A DNA stretch of 64,000 bases from Medicago truncatula. Its lineage: Eukaryota > Streptophyta > Magnoliopsida > Fabales > Fabaceae. A model generated the notes under the pieces. The model ran no database searches, was not told where the DNA came from, and was given only the letters and a program-made list of their open reading frames with translations. The stretch's first letter is position 1; each line of letters starts with the position of its first letter. This document shows, in pieces, positions 34,198 to 48,300 of this stretch. Made by a program: the position numbers and the translations under genes. The DNA lies in the NCBI RefSeq assembly GCF_003473485.1, contig NC_053043.1:10798001-10862000 (forward strand), read 5' to 3'.

Positions 34198-36802
34198 TAC
34201 TATTAAAAGAAGTTGAGTTATCGGCAAAAAAATAATTAACTTTAATATTCTTAACACTTCGCAACATAATTAAAGATAATCCGTAAAAAAACATATAATA
34301 AGAGATTGATTTCATCATATTTTATTGTTGCTAATTCAACTTTTTCTAGTACTAATGATCATATTTTATAGAATTTCTTCCATATAAAAGCAATATTAAG
34401 TTTTTGTGTGACATTTTCTTTCAAATTTTATCCTCATTAAACTATTCACTTATTTATCAAACGAAGTAATTGAATTTTTTAAATTTATATACATATATCT
34501 AAAGTGGGTTTAAGTTTTAGTTTAGCTACTTTTTCTTTCAATTTTATCATTGATTTAAACTATTTTATTCAATCAAAAAACTAAATTTGTATAAATAATC
34601 GAATAAAATTGAATTACTTCCATTATTTTTATCTATAAACGTGACAAACCAATACATAAAATCTTGTTTGAAAGAAATAGTCACATTTAATATTTGTCCG
34701 ATGGAAATAAAAAATTGGACAGCACGCTAGTGCATAGAAGGACAATGAAAGAGCATTGGTGGGGTGGCTAATATTCTCATGTATTAATGGCTGCTACGTG
34801 ACAATTTATACCAAAATGAACTCTAGTCGCATAACATGTTGCTAGATTGGTGTGTGATCTAAAATAAGATGGTCCAACCACACAACAGTAACTTGCCAAA
34901 ATGTACTGGGGCCATCTGAATTGGATGAAGCTTGAGGTGTAAGGATGAGGAATTATGATGGAAGGAAAAGAGTGGTACTTGACAATGAAAGCTTGGCTAG
35001 AATTTCCTTTATGAGAAGGATATGTCAAGGATAATCACTTTAGCAAAGTGTGAGTGTAAGTCCTTGTTGTCAAAGATATTAACTTGTCCTCCTCACGAGG
35101 GCATTGTGTACAGTTCAAGAATGATTGATCACTATTAGACATGATGAGTACACGTTATCATTCTTCCATCTAAAAAAATTACACGAGAGAAGAAGAGCAG
35201 TTATTAGGTTTAGTTTTAGTTGAAATGTTGAGTTAAAGTTATTTGACTCAAGTGATTAATGATTGAATTCAAGTGATTAATGAGCTTTATCAGTAGACGA
35301 ATCGTTCGCTCGTGAGAACTTAAGTTCGATTTTTGGATGAAACAAATCTTGGTCAGACTATACTTAACTCATGGTTGAACTTCGGATTACCAGAGTCCCT
35401 TATATAAAAGACATGACTTATATATTAAGTGACTTAATGATTTTGATGTTGAGGGTTTCTCGACTTCATGTTTAAGCGACTTAATGTTTTTGGTGGAGAG
35501 ATGTGTTGATATCTTGTTAGTCTTGGACTATCGGTTTGTTATTGCTCTCGACGTTCTGATACTCCGGAACATAGAGGACCTAATTATAATTGTGATATTT
35601 GGAGAATCAAATGGCCAGATGAAAACAGTTAGGCCATAGTTGTGATACTTGAAGAACTCAACTAATGCAATTGATAACGGAGGGACCAAACTTGTGCAAT
35701 CGTTTTACTTGAAGGATCTCATTTATACAATTGGTATCTCAAAGACCAAAACTACACAAATACAATATTAGAATCTAAACTACAATTAGAATAAATTATC
35801 TACCAAGTTACTCTCTCCGTTTTCCACATTCTAAGTAATTTTGGAAGATTAGTTTTACTTAAGACCGCACATCAATAATTGCTTTAAGTATTTTTGGGTC
35901 AACCTACATTATATTAGGGTTAGTTTTTTTTATTGAAGGACATATTAGGGTTAGTTTTAAAAGTATGATAACTATTTAATAATAGTGTAATTAGGCTTCA
36001 AAATCCGGCATCACATTATATTTCAAGTTTTCTACCCGAAATGGTTTCTTGTATTAAATAATACTCACAAAAACTATTCAGTTATGTCTTCTATCTTTAA
36101 CAAAAAATTAAGATTTTTTATCCAAGAGATTCTATTTCTGAATGCTCACCCTGTCACAGTCTATAGCAAACAGTAGCACATGACCAAGAGATAAGTTGTT
36201 ATACATGTGTAAACAAATAAAAATAAAATAAAAATTGTAAGGTTCTATTTTTGTCCAATTATTTTCTGTTACCCATGTGACCAAGTGCAAACACAGAAAC
36301 AGTTGTAACATTAGTACAAATTTTGTAGTCTAGGACAAAGATGACACTGAGGTCGAGATGAATCTATGTTAGGCATGTCCTAGCATTCTACTCATCTTTT
36401 GAAAGTTCCATTTCTTCCAATTTTGTAATGGTTTCTTTCTTTGGCAAAACAAACTTTTTCATAATTCATATATTTGAAATCATAAGCTTCTACGAATAAA
36501 ACAAATATTAGGTTTCTCTTGCTGGAAAATATTCCCTACCCTATCAAACTAATCAACTATACAAAATTCAATGATATATGGTTACAATCATACTTATTGA
36601 AATGAAATGGAATAATACTAATATTAAGGAAAATACAATCGACTGAGTGCAAGTTTGAATTGACCGGAAGATTATCAGAATCATTATATATCAATGTGAT
36701 TTTGACGTAAACTCTTCTACAAAATCACAATATCATTGTATTTTTTTCAAACTCAGCGTTCATCGAAACATACAAGGAGAGATATTCAACAAAATCATAA
36801 TA
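34198..36802. other. gene-free spacer with repetitive words
   Basis: The stretch about 35570-35760 holds several loosely repeated units of the type 'GGACC/ATC..AATTGTGATA(C/T)TTG(G/A)AGAA', probably from a degraded foldback element. Bases 35280-35410 have a tRNA-unrelated repeat-like composition. Sequence at 36700-36800 (ACAAAATCACAATATCATTG) resembles the MITE-like element at 4745-4965 and adjoins the stop codon of the LIN-like gene. No gene was recognised. Confidence 0.4.
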
Positions 36803-39800
36803 TTATTGTTTTAATTGTATGCTTCTTTTTGAGAATATTGAGATAAGCTCATTTGCAGTCCACGTCACCAGGGAGAGATTTCTGAGATGTGTGAGTGAGT
36901 CTTTGTTGAGTGATGGGAAGATAGAGTCACATCCTGCTAGCAATATGACATATTAGTAAAGACAAATGAAAATGAAGAAAAGTTAAACTATATAGGATAT
37001 AAATTAGCAATTAAATTAAAATTTATAATATTAAGAACATGTTCTGAAACCATATCTTATTGAAAGCATCAATGATGCCAAATCTTTTAATTGTAGACAA
37101 CATAACTGTGACCACAAATTTTAGTACAAAAGTTAAAGTTTGGCATGGAATGAATACTTAATGTAATTCATTAAAAATTTCAGACAGATTGGTTCCTCAA
37201 ATTGCCATTTTCCGTTTGGCAGGGACAATCATTGTTATATGTAGGGGTCGGGGTTCGAACTCCGAACACCTCACTTATTCAGCTTAAAAGAAGGTGAATT
37301 CTAGCCACTTAACTAATTGACCAAAATTATGTAATACCTATAATTTCGAATTTACTCATTTGACATGACTTAAGAGATGTCAAGAAAATATGTACCAGAA
37401 TATTTTGTAAGATACAACAATGAATATGAAGATAGAACTCTTTCTTCAACATCATTATCATAATTCAATGATTGTAGTAACTGTGGTGTTAAGATTGAGA
37501 AAGCCATTTGTGGCAACTTTGTATCTTCAACTAAGTGAAGGTAGCTACACATCCATGAAATAGTTGTAAGACTTGCACGTGCTAAACTTGGAATGCCATT
37601 AGCTATAGAATTTGCAAGTGCAGATAGCAATCTCTTATTTCCACTTTTGAACAAGACACATGCTGCTCTTTTTTGCCAACTCTCACCTTCTTCTTCCTCC
37701 TTTAATCAATCATATACAAAAAATAATCAAATAATTTTCGAGTACTAAAAAGGGAATCCACTAATACTAGAAAAATGTCTCTTGTGTGAAGTAAGAAAGA
37801 CAAACTGAAACACAAGAGATGAAATAAACATGTCATCATATATTGATGTTAACACCCTCGACTTACATAATCGAAATACGTGACATTCAAATATCGATAG
37901 TCTAAACTTTTTTTACTTCTTTAAGTCTACGAAGTGTTAGTTCAATGATAAGAATTTGATCTTGTTATCTCAAAGACGGAGTGCGTATCTCATCTAAGAC
38001 ATCTGTAATATGGTAATTAGTGTCTCTTTATTTAATAACAATTTTCATCTTCTCCAATAATTTTTGATAATTATGTATATAATTTTTTATTAGCATCAAA
38101 CAACATAATAAAAAAATATTTGAACCAAAGCATACCTTGTGAATTGAGTCATAAAGAACAATTTCCTTGCAAGGGGGAAATGAATCTTCTAAGCAAAATT
38201 CTTGGAAACCAGCTTTTTGTAAAAGCAAATTTTCCATCAACGATTCCCCTGCATAAGAGAAATGACCTCCTAATAAGAGTAGAGCTTTTGCTGATTGCTG
38301 TTGAACTCTATCATCACACATTTTACAATTTAAAGCAGCTACAATTGCCTCAATAGCTTCTTCTCTATATATGCTGCCCTTGAGATGTTTATCTTCCTGC
38401 AACACATCTGCTATTGCATTAGTGAACTCTTCAACATATTAAAAAATTCATTCAACCCATAAAGAGTTTCAAGCATGATCGGAGGTTTAGGGTTCGAACC
38501 CTAGAAACTAACATAACCACTAACTTACTAACATTTGCGTATAAAATGTAGGAGGTCTAAAAATTATGATTTTTAAATGAATTTGTGTCACAAGATTACA
38601 TAATTGTGTACAACCAATATTTTCATATATGCAATTATAAGTTGAGTGAATTACCATAAGATCAAGCATCAATAATATCACTGCAACTAAAGGCCTTTCT
38701 TCTAGTGGAGCCTTTTGAAGATATATGAAGAAAATGTGCATTGTGTTTAAGCCACTCCATCCATCTTTGAGTCCTCTTAAGAATTTCAAAATCTTGGTTC
38801 TTCTGTTGTGTTTTCCAAAACAATATCAATATAAAAAATTAGAACAAAAAAAGAAAAGAAAAAAGAAACACACGATAAGAATAAGTAGTGCATACCTATC
38901 AAGGTGAAGCAATTCAAATAGCAAAGACAATGCATAACCACTTGAATTTTGTTTCCTTCCAAGAACAATGAGTTCAAGCAATGAACTCTTGTTAATATTC
39001 TCAGCCAAATAGCTTCTACAGCTTCCTTCGGCTCGAAGGCAACACGAAATAATCAAAGCAGAATTCTCCTTCTCATGAATCTCCCCATCATCAATTCTTT
39101 TGATGAGAAGTGTCAATCCACCAAGTGAAAGAACTTGTCTTGCATTCTCCAAATTCTTATCTTCATCAAAACCATTGAGAAGTTGGTCCAAAATGTAAAA
39201 TGCTGCAACTTGAGGACTACATTGCACTGTGAAAAGTGTCTGCAATTTGTCTCCAAATTCCAACACTCTAAGTATCAATGGCACCCATTCTGATGATATC
39301 ATTTGTTTTGCCATTGGTTTTGATAGATAAAGAAGTACCGAAGCCTTAAGAAAAAGACTAGTGCTTCTTAAAAGTCTCACAAATAGTTCTAGTTGTGGAT
39401 CAGAATTTAGTATTATTTGTCTAATTGAATCATTCCTTGTAATTAATTCTGCTAAAATTGATATAATCAATTCAAGAATTTCGTCTTCAGTCGAGACGAA
39501 CAAAACCTCTAAGATACCTTGGACTACAATAGATTGTGTCAATGCTTCTTCAATGAGAGGATCACCCGGAGAGTTCAACCAAGCTTTGGTAACGACACGA
39601 ATAGCGAATTCACATTCGGTTAGAATATCGGATGAACATATAGTAGTAATAGCTTCAACTAAGTCACTTGAAAGAACACTTGAGGAAGCATTCTTAGATT
39701 TAATATAGTTGATTTTTGACATGGTTTCTGTTGGTATGAACCTGCAAGATAAGCACTGAAAATAGTCCAATCTTTGGTGAGCTTTATTCTTATCAATTTG

Positions 39801-41349
39801 GTTTGATGATCTTCCAAAAGATTTTCTGTCTTCTTTCTGTCACAAGTGAGAAAGGAGATTAGATTTCTGAAATGCAATTCTGTATATAAGTGCTTATGAA
39901 TAGGCTATTTCTATAACAAAAGGTAACATAAAGTCAAACTGTTCTAATATAAGAGTTATAAGTTGTTTTCACTAGTTATCTTTGAGAGCTTATAGAAACA
40001 ACTTATAGACATGTCATAGGCTGTTTCCGAAAGCTCTGACAAACAGATAAGTAAATCCAAATTGGCCCTTAACATATATAAATTTGAAGTAACTGAAACT
40101 AACCTGAACCGAACTGCATCTATAATCATCTCCATACATTTTTTTATCAATCTCTAATCCCTTTCTTGGTGTCAAAATTCCAGTTTGGTCACGAAGATTA
40201 GTAGATTTTTGCTGCTCTTGTTTGAGGCCAAACACTTCCTTGTATCTGTTGCAAAAAAACCAAAATTTTAAAGCACATAATATAACTACTCACTCAATAA
40301 TGAAATTTAAGGAAAAAAAGTACATGTATCTTGTCCGGTAAATATATTCTTTTGCTTATATTTCGTTCCAGAGGGAGTACTATATACACATATTTTTATA
40401 TCATAAAAAAATGGTTGTTCACTTACAAATTTGGATTAATGGAAGTATTTGAAATTGAAGAATCTGAAGACATTCTTCTTGATGACCTAAAACTTGGTCT
40501 TGATGGCAAGGGAACAATTGGAAGAGGAAGCTCACTAGCACCACTAACTTTAAGCCATTGTTTATAATACATAGCAAAAAGATAAGTTCCACTATCCATT
40601 TTTTCATTGTAAACTTTGTTCAAAACTTTGACTTTCTTTTCTTTCTCACCATGAAATTCATTTGAAAGAAACTCAAACTCACTAGTATACCAAATTTTAA
40701 GATGAAGAAGATGAGGAAGAAACAAATGGTCCCAAAGATCAGGAAGAAGATAAGTTCTAGCCAAATTTGGTGAATAACAAAACACTTGAAGTAAATGCTT
40801 TGAAGAAACTCTATCATTTTTGTGTAGCTTGTAAGCTATTGCTAAGTAAAGATGAGCACAAGATGAGAGATAAGATTTAGAAGAATTCAAAGAAGAAATT
40901 TTGGTTAAAAGCTCAATAGAATTTCTTAAACTTTTCATCATTGTAACTTGTTTCTTTGTTCCTTGATCTTCTATCAGTTTATCAATTTTCTTCATACAAA
41001 ATTCTATGTTCACAAAGATCTCATCATCATCATCACCTAAATCTTTTCTTCTTTTTCTTGTTCTTACTCTATCCAAAAAAGAATTGCATTTCTCTCTTAT
41101 GATTCTCCTGAAATTATCATCTCTTACATATCTTCCTATGTAACCACTAAGTATACCAATCACTGCTGTAATAATGGAAGATTCATCCATTCTTGAATCT
41201 TCTGACACAAGAGACTTTGGATTTGATCTTTCTGAAGTAGAACCTACCCTTTTGAACTGAGATGAAGAAGAAGAAGAAGATCCTTTTGGACCATTACAAA
41301 TATATGAAGAAAGTGGTTGTGGAAGTTTATGATGTTGTGAAGAAGCCAT
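36803..41349 (-). CDS. LIN/CERBERUS-like ARM-repeat protein lacking U-box and WD40 repeats
   Basis: There are seven exons: 41349-40427, 40245-40104, 39836-38896, 38802-38655, 38396-38136, 37699-37396 and 36933-36803. All have GT/AG borders and consistent phases, giving 949 aa. The N-terminal third carries family words SSCAHLYLAIAYKLHKNDRV, LWDHLFLPHLLHLKIWY and LFAMYYKQWLKVSGA. From about residue 390 a helical ARM-type region follows, with LRSTSLFLKASVLLYLSKP, EWVPLILRVLEFGDKLQTLF and QVLSLGGLTLLIKRI. LIN and CERBERUS are U-box E3 ligases needed for rhizobial infection threads in legumes. I find no U-box between the N-terminal and ARM parts and no WD40 repeats at the C-terminus, so ligase activity is not expected. 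The gene ends in LSLVTWTANELISIFSKR and a stop. Exon 7 has tandem acceptors (TAGCAG). Introns carry a SINE and a MITE. Confidence 0.8.
37212..37324 (-). mobile_element. tRNA-derived SINE in LIN-like intron 6
   Basis: Minus strand: TTGGTCAATTAGTTAAGTGG is an A-box-like head and GGAGTTCGAACCCCGACCCC carries the B-box. A short tail ends near TGTCCCTGCCAAA. It lies entirely within intron 36934-37395. Confidence 0.6.
38466..38530 (-). mobile_element. SINE remnant in LIN-like gene
   Basis: On the minus strand GTTAGTGGTTATGTTAG (A-box-like) precedes CTAGGGTTCGAACCCTAAAC (B-box). The copy is short and its tail is not recognisable. It lies in the intron between exons 4 and 5. Confidence 0.35.
39878..40075. 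mobile_element. GTTTGGAT-family MITE copy in LIN-like intron 2
   Basis: The motifs ATAAGTGCTTATGAATAGGC, ACATAAAGTCAAACTG, GAGCTTATAGAAACAACTT and GACATGTCATAGGCTG match the 9301-9550 element (partly reversed). Divergence is high and ends are blurred. Confidence 0.45.
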
Positions 41350-42140
41350 GTGTTTTTTATGATTGTGTTGAATGATTTTGATTTTGAAGAATGAAGAAGA
41401 AGAGTTAGAAAAACTTGAAAAAGAAAAACAAATATAAGATAAAATTTAGAGACAGGTAGATTAAACTTAGCTATATGTGAATATAATAAGAACAAACAAT
41501 GAAGACAAAGAAATGTGTTGGATTTTGTGGCTGGTGAATCTTTTTAACTATATTTTAAAATTGTTATTTGATTCTGTTGTGTGAATTTGTTCAACTCATG
41601 AGTTAAATTGCCGCCACATTTTATTAACAGTTACTTGCAAATTGTATTTGTAAATTTAACTAGACCATACAAAATTACAAATAAGTACTTTTATGTCAAT
41701 AAATTATTGCAATTAAAAACAGTACTCTTAAATAAGTACTTTTAAGACAGTAACTTTATTATAATTTAATTTAATGTCATGGACAACACAGTACTATTTA
41801 TTGAACTTTGTTAATTTTATTTTTATATATTCTGGTCTAATACGGTTAGATTAGGTTGATCAACTTGTGCGGTTGTGTTTTGGATTTTACTATGGGTATA
41901 TATGTTCTTTTTTGTTTTTAAGAATACTATGGGTTTATTTTGTTTGGTTGGTTATTATGTTTTGTTTTCCTATTTTTGACAAAAGGAAAGTAACTCATTT
42001 TATTCAATAATAATGTTTTGGATACAATTAGTTATTTATTTAAATGAATAAACGAAAACTATCATAAGATGATGTAGTCGCCCTAGTAAGATTATGAACA
42101 ATTTTATTGGTTTGTCTCATAATAAATTTTACCTTTACGT
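41350..42140. other. 5' flank of LIN-like gene
   Basis: AT-rich upstream sequence; no promoter element could be assigned with confidence. Confidence 0.35.
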
Positions 42141-42149
42141 TTGTAAAAA

Positions 42150-42336
42150 AAAGTCGAGAACTTAATCCTACTTTATCAAATAATAGCTCCAAAATCGGTT
42201 TCGTTTCTTCTATTACTATGGTAGCTAACTATAGCTATCAACCACTCTCAACTATGAGATTTCGGATTCGAACCCAGGTCGCGACATCCGACCTTACAAT
42301 TTCAATATTTACCAGTTGAGCTATGACTTTTAGACT
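42150..42336 (-). mobile_element. tRNA-derived SINE
   Basis: Minus strand: AGTCATAGCTCAACTGG is an A-box head and ACCTGGGTTCGAATCC the B-box. About 100 bases of non-tRNA body follow, ending in a poly-T run near 42150. Confidence 0.65.
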
Positions 42337-45300
42337 TACTAATGACATTGTTATAATTGCAAATATGTAGATATGGCCTTGGTGTCAACTCCCGGGATTT
42401 AAGTTTCTAGCATGATAAGGCCAAAATATTTCATATGTCCTCAATACTTTCTCTTCTCCCTTCAATTTAGTCCAACTTATAACTTTTGACTCATGCTTGT
42501 CGTATAAAATAGCAAAGCTCTAACTTTCTAATTATTTTAGAGCATTTGTAATTTTTTGTCTCATACTTATCGTATAAAATAACAAATATGTAACAACAAT
42601 CATTATAATTATTCTTTAAAAAAGTATATAAAGTTTTTTTTTTTTCACTTTACAAAAATGCTTTTTTTATTAGAGTTCTATCTTTACTATGAGAGTCAGA
42701 TCTTCAATTTTTTAAAGACAACCCTGAATCTAAGGCTTCTCCTTCATCTGCACTTGTCACAAGCGAAACCCACTCAATTTTTTGCAAAACCAAAACTTTT
42801 TTTTATTGATGTTTTGTTGTTTGGTTTCATTTTATGTTTTAAGAATTTAATTCATATATAACGTTATTGGAAATATTTTCTACATTGCGACGTCAATCAG
42901 TTATAACTGTCATATTTTTAAAATTGTTTGTCTTTTATTCTATCTACTTCTAAAATTACACACATGAATAATGACCGCGATGTGTTTGTATTTTAGACCG
43001 ACAAGGCATGGAAGTTTAACTTCTTGTTTTTTTTTAGGAGATGGAAGTTTAAATATATGTTTCACTTTGTATTAACTCATGTGATTATTTTTGGGTGTTT
43101 CGCTATATACGTCACTTTTTGTTTGTATTCTTAGTTTCATCGGTCTCTGTTCGTCTTGAACAGGGATTAGGTTGTTTAATAAAATAAATTTGCTGATTCA
43201 AAAAAAAAAAATCATTATTTACTAACAATTTAATAAGCATTGCATTAGGCTTTGTTTTCCATTTTTTTTCATTGTGCGGGTGGTTTTATATCAATTTTTG
43301 ATCTGAAATCATTGATATACATCTTTTTTCTCTTTCAATTTTAACAAATAATTTTAACATAGATTTAGTTTTTTTCTTAGTTGTTTCGTAATCTGAGTGT
43401 GACGTTGTGTTGTTCGTCAATTTACATGACGCAAAAAGGAACGAGGCAATCTAAAATTTCGGAGCAAGGAAAGTACGGCGTAGGGATGTGATTGCGAGAA
43501 ATACCACAACCTCGTGATGTGGAAGCTTGAGGCGACAATAAACTGACTTGCTATCATGAGTTTAACTCGGATGTTCACGTAACTTGATTATAGGCTAAGT
43601 GGTTGACAAACAAACATCATTAGGAAACTTAACACCAATTTGGATTTTGGTGCCACAAAATGCTTGTAAAGTCTCTCTTATATCTTTCCAAATTCAATTA
43701 TCTTTACTCCAACTCAAATATACATATTTAGTACATCATTCTTATCGTTGTTACACCAAGTTTATTTTCAATGACCCAACACTATATTTCATACATCATC
43801 GATTTTATAGCTTTATTTAATATAAAATAAAATCGAGAGGAACACCGTATTTAAATGCGTTTTTAAGAGATATAGCAAAATGTTTGAGACTGAATATCGA
43901 ACTTTCTAAGAGTTTTTATCGGAGACAAGCATAGGGTGTACAAGTATAGAGTGTTATTTGATCATTAGGTCATCACAAATTTCTTTGAGAAATATCAGCA
44001 ACACTTTCTTTTGAACAATCTCTCCAACACTTATTTTTTTATTGGATGAAATTAAACAATTTCTAAACTTAGGTTATAATTTATAACTCGAATAAATGAC
44101 GAAATGTATTTACAAAATCCGCTCTACTATGAAAGACATTTACACAATTGACCGAATTGCATGATCAAATCATATGTCTTCTTAATCACTTCGTATCACT
44201 ATTGATCTCTTTAATTTCCAGCAGCTTTCTATCAAAATATATGATTAAGCTACCCAAACTGCTGTCAAAAACCACACACACATACATGCCAAAAAAATAA
44301 TACACTGAAACACAGAAAAGAAAGCCAAAAACATTGCAGAGAAAGCATTGCAACAAAATCCACAGATCTGCTCTGATTTCACATTGACTCAATCTTTTAA
44401 CTGCTAGTAGCCACTGAAATGTTTTTCTTGCTTTGTCTTCATAAACCAACCGACACTAATTTTTTTGTACGAGTTAGCATTATTGTAGTGTACTATAGTC
44501 CTGCTCCTGGCAAGACTTGCTGTGCTTTATTTATGAGACCTAGTAAATTTCCATAATCAGCCAAGACATTTATTCACGAGGCTCAAATTATGTGCCCATA
44601 TTAGGAGTTAGTTTATCCAACAAATAAACGGTAAGTCTTCACGCTTGCCCCACCAAAGTAACTGAGTCCCTAAACTCAACTCACTTAAACTTCCACTCGT
44701 AAAAAAATGAACAATTATAGTCATTATTAGAAAATTATTTGTTGAAATTATGTGACGATAAATTTTATTTATAATTTAAAAAATGATAATTAAATTAAAA
44801 AACACTTTTTCCATATGCTAATGCTTCACATTGATAAAGACAACCATTACAATGTTTTTATTATATCAGTCCATAGGTTGAGTCTAGTAGAAAGGGTTAG
44901 ACAACCACATTGTGTCAACGTGAAAACCAAAATTTGAATTTCAACTAAAAGAGGTACTGACATTATGTGTCACACGTATCCAAAAGAATTACCTCTAATC
45001 GAAGGAACCTATGGAAAACCGCAAAAACTATAACTTTTTTTTACAATACATTTGCTGAAAATTTTGTTTCTATTTATTATTTTCAAAGTTAAATGGAACA
45101 TTATATTTATTGTTTTATCAGTATTACATTTAGTTATTATTAATTGTAGTGTGTTTCTTGACATAGAACAATACTGCGGAATTAACATATGGTAGATCTT
45201 ATACTTTTTGTTTTTTCAAGTTTTACAACTTTACACTATATATTTGACAACGAAAATGAAGGGATAGGAAATTATTTTATAGAGAGGAGATTTTACAATT

Positions 45301-45387
45301 TTACATGAGTTGGCGGGTATTACCCTTTTAAAATTTTGCACTATAAATATGTAAGACATGAACAAAAAGACGCTATGCTTTTTTTTG
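42337..45387. other. gene-free AT-rich spacer
   Basis: No recognisable gene. The stretch at 43430-43560 is less AT-rich than its surroundings but gives no long frame or known motif. Short frames such as 44186-44449 have no domain. Confidence 0.4.
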
Positions 45388-48300
45388 TTACATTTTTCTA
45401 GCCTTATAATATACAGACTCTCTAAGGGATGAAGAGGATGATGAAGAGGAAATCCCAGAGCGACTAAACTCAGCTTTGTCTTTGCTGAAAGCCTTGTTGA
45501 CATCATCTTTAAGCTCAACGAATCTCGTCCTCTTGACTCTTTGCTCTTCTTGGGTGCCCTTCTCAAGGTAAAACAAGTCAGGTAGGTCATCCTCCATGAA
45601 CTTGTCGAGCACTTCCGAGCAATGAGGAAAGTAGCGCCGCCCCATCTCGACTGACACCACAATAGAACATAGAAGACAGTAGGACTTAGAATTGTACATA
45701 GAAACATGGATAAATAAAGCTAAATCTAATCAAAATTAGCTCAAGACAAAGTTGAAATCAATCAGCAGAGAATCAGATGGCTTCTCTACCCGTATAAACC
45801 CAGAGTTAACTGAATCCACATCATTATAGAGAAGTCACCTGCTGCCCTGTGATTCCATTGGAAGTCGCCGTTACCATAAGAGTATACTATTAAATAGCAA
45901 AAGATTTTATTAATAAAGACTGCAATTACCTGTTTTCATTAGGGCTTCCATCCTAGAAATAAGTCTCTTGTTTTGCATTATGGGAGTTTCATTGAGATCA
46001 ACCTCCCTTAAGTTTCCATTGGAACCTTTTGATGCCGAAAGACCAGCAAACTCGGATGTTGTCTCCGCACGTGCAATGTCCATGGCTAGTTTGGCTTCCA
46101 AAGGGAAGAATAGTCTTGCAAATGCCACTGCAGTAGACAGCAATACTTGTTATTTGATGGTTTTTGAGAATAAAAAACCAACACAAACATAGTAAATCAC
46201 TGAATCAGTTGAACATAACAATCAAAAAGAAGACAAACATCATATTTATTAAGAGAATGAAATACCAGCATAAATAAGACAGGCCTGGAACAGAAAATAA
46301 AAAAAATAAAAAAAAGATTTTATAGAAACTAGCTCCTGAATTTTTCAGCCATATGAAGGTGGTCTCAGCGCTTCTTCTTTTAAAAAATATCATTTCTTAT
46401 TTTTTTTTTTTAATTAAAACTGGAGCAAGAAATTCTTAATCGATGCTGGTAGCCTTTGTGAAAGACGTCTAAAAGCATCAAGAAATTCTTCCTCTATAAG
46501 ATCAGTTGCTCCTAATCCGAGAGCTGTAGCAAGAACAAGGATTGACGAGCTTTCCTAATCCTTTTCACTTGAGTGTTCACTCAAACTCCTTAATCAGTGA
46601 ATACAGATGGTATGAGTTTGACTTCTTCCTTCTCCCTTTCATGCTCTAAATATTCAGAGTAAAATGCTTGCACTTTTCTACATCTCAACTTTTTATTTTA
46701 AACAATATTTTCCCAAGGTGAATCCAATGACCAAGGAGCAAGAACCCTAAAAACTGCAACCTGTTACTATAAAGCTCCTTCCATGGTACATGACGAAGAG
46801 GTCACAGGTTTGATCTATTGTGTAAACAATCTTACCTTGCAATTACAAGACGCTAATACCATAACTCAAATCTGTGACCTCTTCGTCATGCAACAGCAAA
46901 TCCTAATCATTCGCAAGGGAATTAAAAACCTTCAGCAGAAAATTGGCCCTTTGTTCTCGCCTGAATTCCTTTTGCTAGATGAAACTTTAGAATTCTCTAC
47001 CCTAACGTGGTAACTTGTGAATCCAACCACTTCCAAATTCCAGCCTTACATTTCACAGAACCATCTAAATTCTGAGTTCAAAATTACATAAAGTTGGTGT
47101 CAAAACTGTTTAGACCGTGAAAATCAATAAAGCTGGCAAATCCAATGGTCAGTTTTCCGAGGTCTAGTAACACAAGGAGTTAAAGAACACAATCCAAACC
47201 CCAAAATTTTATGTGGTTCTTCCGAGTGGCATTTTTCACAAACAAAAAAACTCAAAAATGGGAAGCAAGGATCCTACTGATCAAATACAAAGTAAAATAG
47301 AAATATACACAGAAAGAAGTATGAAAACAAAATGACTCAGTTTTGGGAAATTTTCATTCAAAGGCATGGAAACGAAGCATTCAAAATCCTAGAAGCTTGA
47401 TCCACGACAACAATATCTAGAACATAAGCAACAAGTTGAAGGAATATCACCATACCTCTGTTCTCAAGGTACAAAAGCTTCATGTGGAGATCATCAGCCA
47501 CTGTGTGGGAAGACACAGAGGGATCTGTAGCCAAAGGATTCCTTCGCATTTCTCTTTCAAGAACATCAATGCATATCCGGTCTTTATTTGTTTCTTTCCC
47601 TTGTTCTGTTTTTGTGTGATAATCCTTTGGCCTCGTCAACCTCCTACAAATACTAACAGCACTCTGACCATCAAAAGTCAAATCCGATGCACAAGCCCCT
47701 TTCGTAAGAAGCGATACTATAATTGAAGGCTCCTTACGCATGGCAGCAATGTGAAGCACTGTGTACCCTCGAGAATTCCGAAGATTGACATTAGCCAAAC
47801 CCAATCCAAGGACTTCAGAAACAACCTTAGGGTCACAGTGGGCTACTGCATAGTGGAGAGCACCGGCTTCATCTAAAGTAATGTCTGACTCGTTTAAAAG
47901 AAGTTTAACAAGCTCGACGTCGTCCGAGTCCAATGCCTTGTGAATTCTAGTAATTCGTTTTAGGGACAAAGTGTCCACTACAGGAGCATCGTTTTCGTCA
48001 TTCTGATGAAGGTCGCGGCGGAGCAATTTAACTTTTTCCGAGAGCTCATGGGGAAGCTCTTTCTCAATTGAGATCTGGTCAAGGTCCGATCGTGCCACCC
48101 TGTCAACACATTGAGCGGCGAGTTGATTCAATTGACAATGGAAAGAAGCCATAAGGATTGAAATGACATCTTCCACAAGAGCCTTCCCGACAAAGTTAAG
48201 AAGACGTCTCTGCAAAATTTGAAGTAATACTTAGTTTCTCAATCCTTAACCTTGATCAGATACAATATGGCTAGTAATTCAGATGTGAAATTAGTTTGCA

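Noticed and set aside
35810-35960. Stowaway-like CTCTCCGTTTTCC start
   Set aside because: No matching inverted right end or TA-bounded element was found.
43430-43560. Less AT-rich patch as a possible RNA or exon
   Set aside because: No open frame, no recognisable RNA motif and no splice-site pattern that supports an exon.
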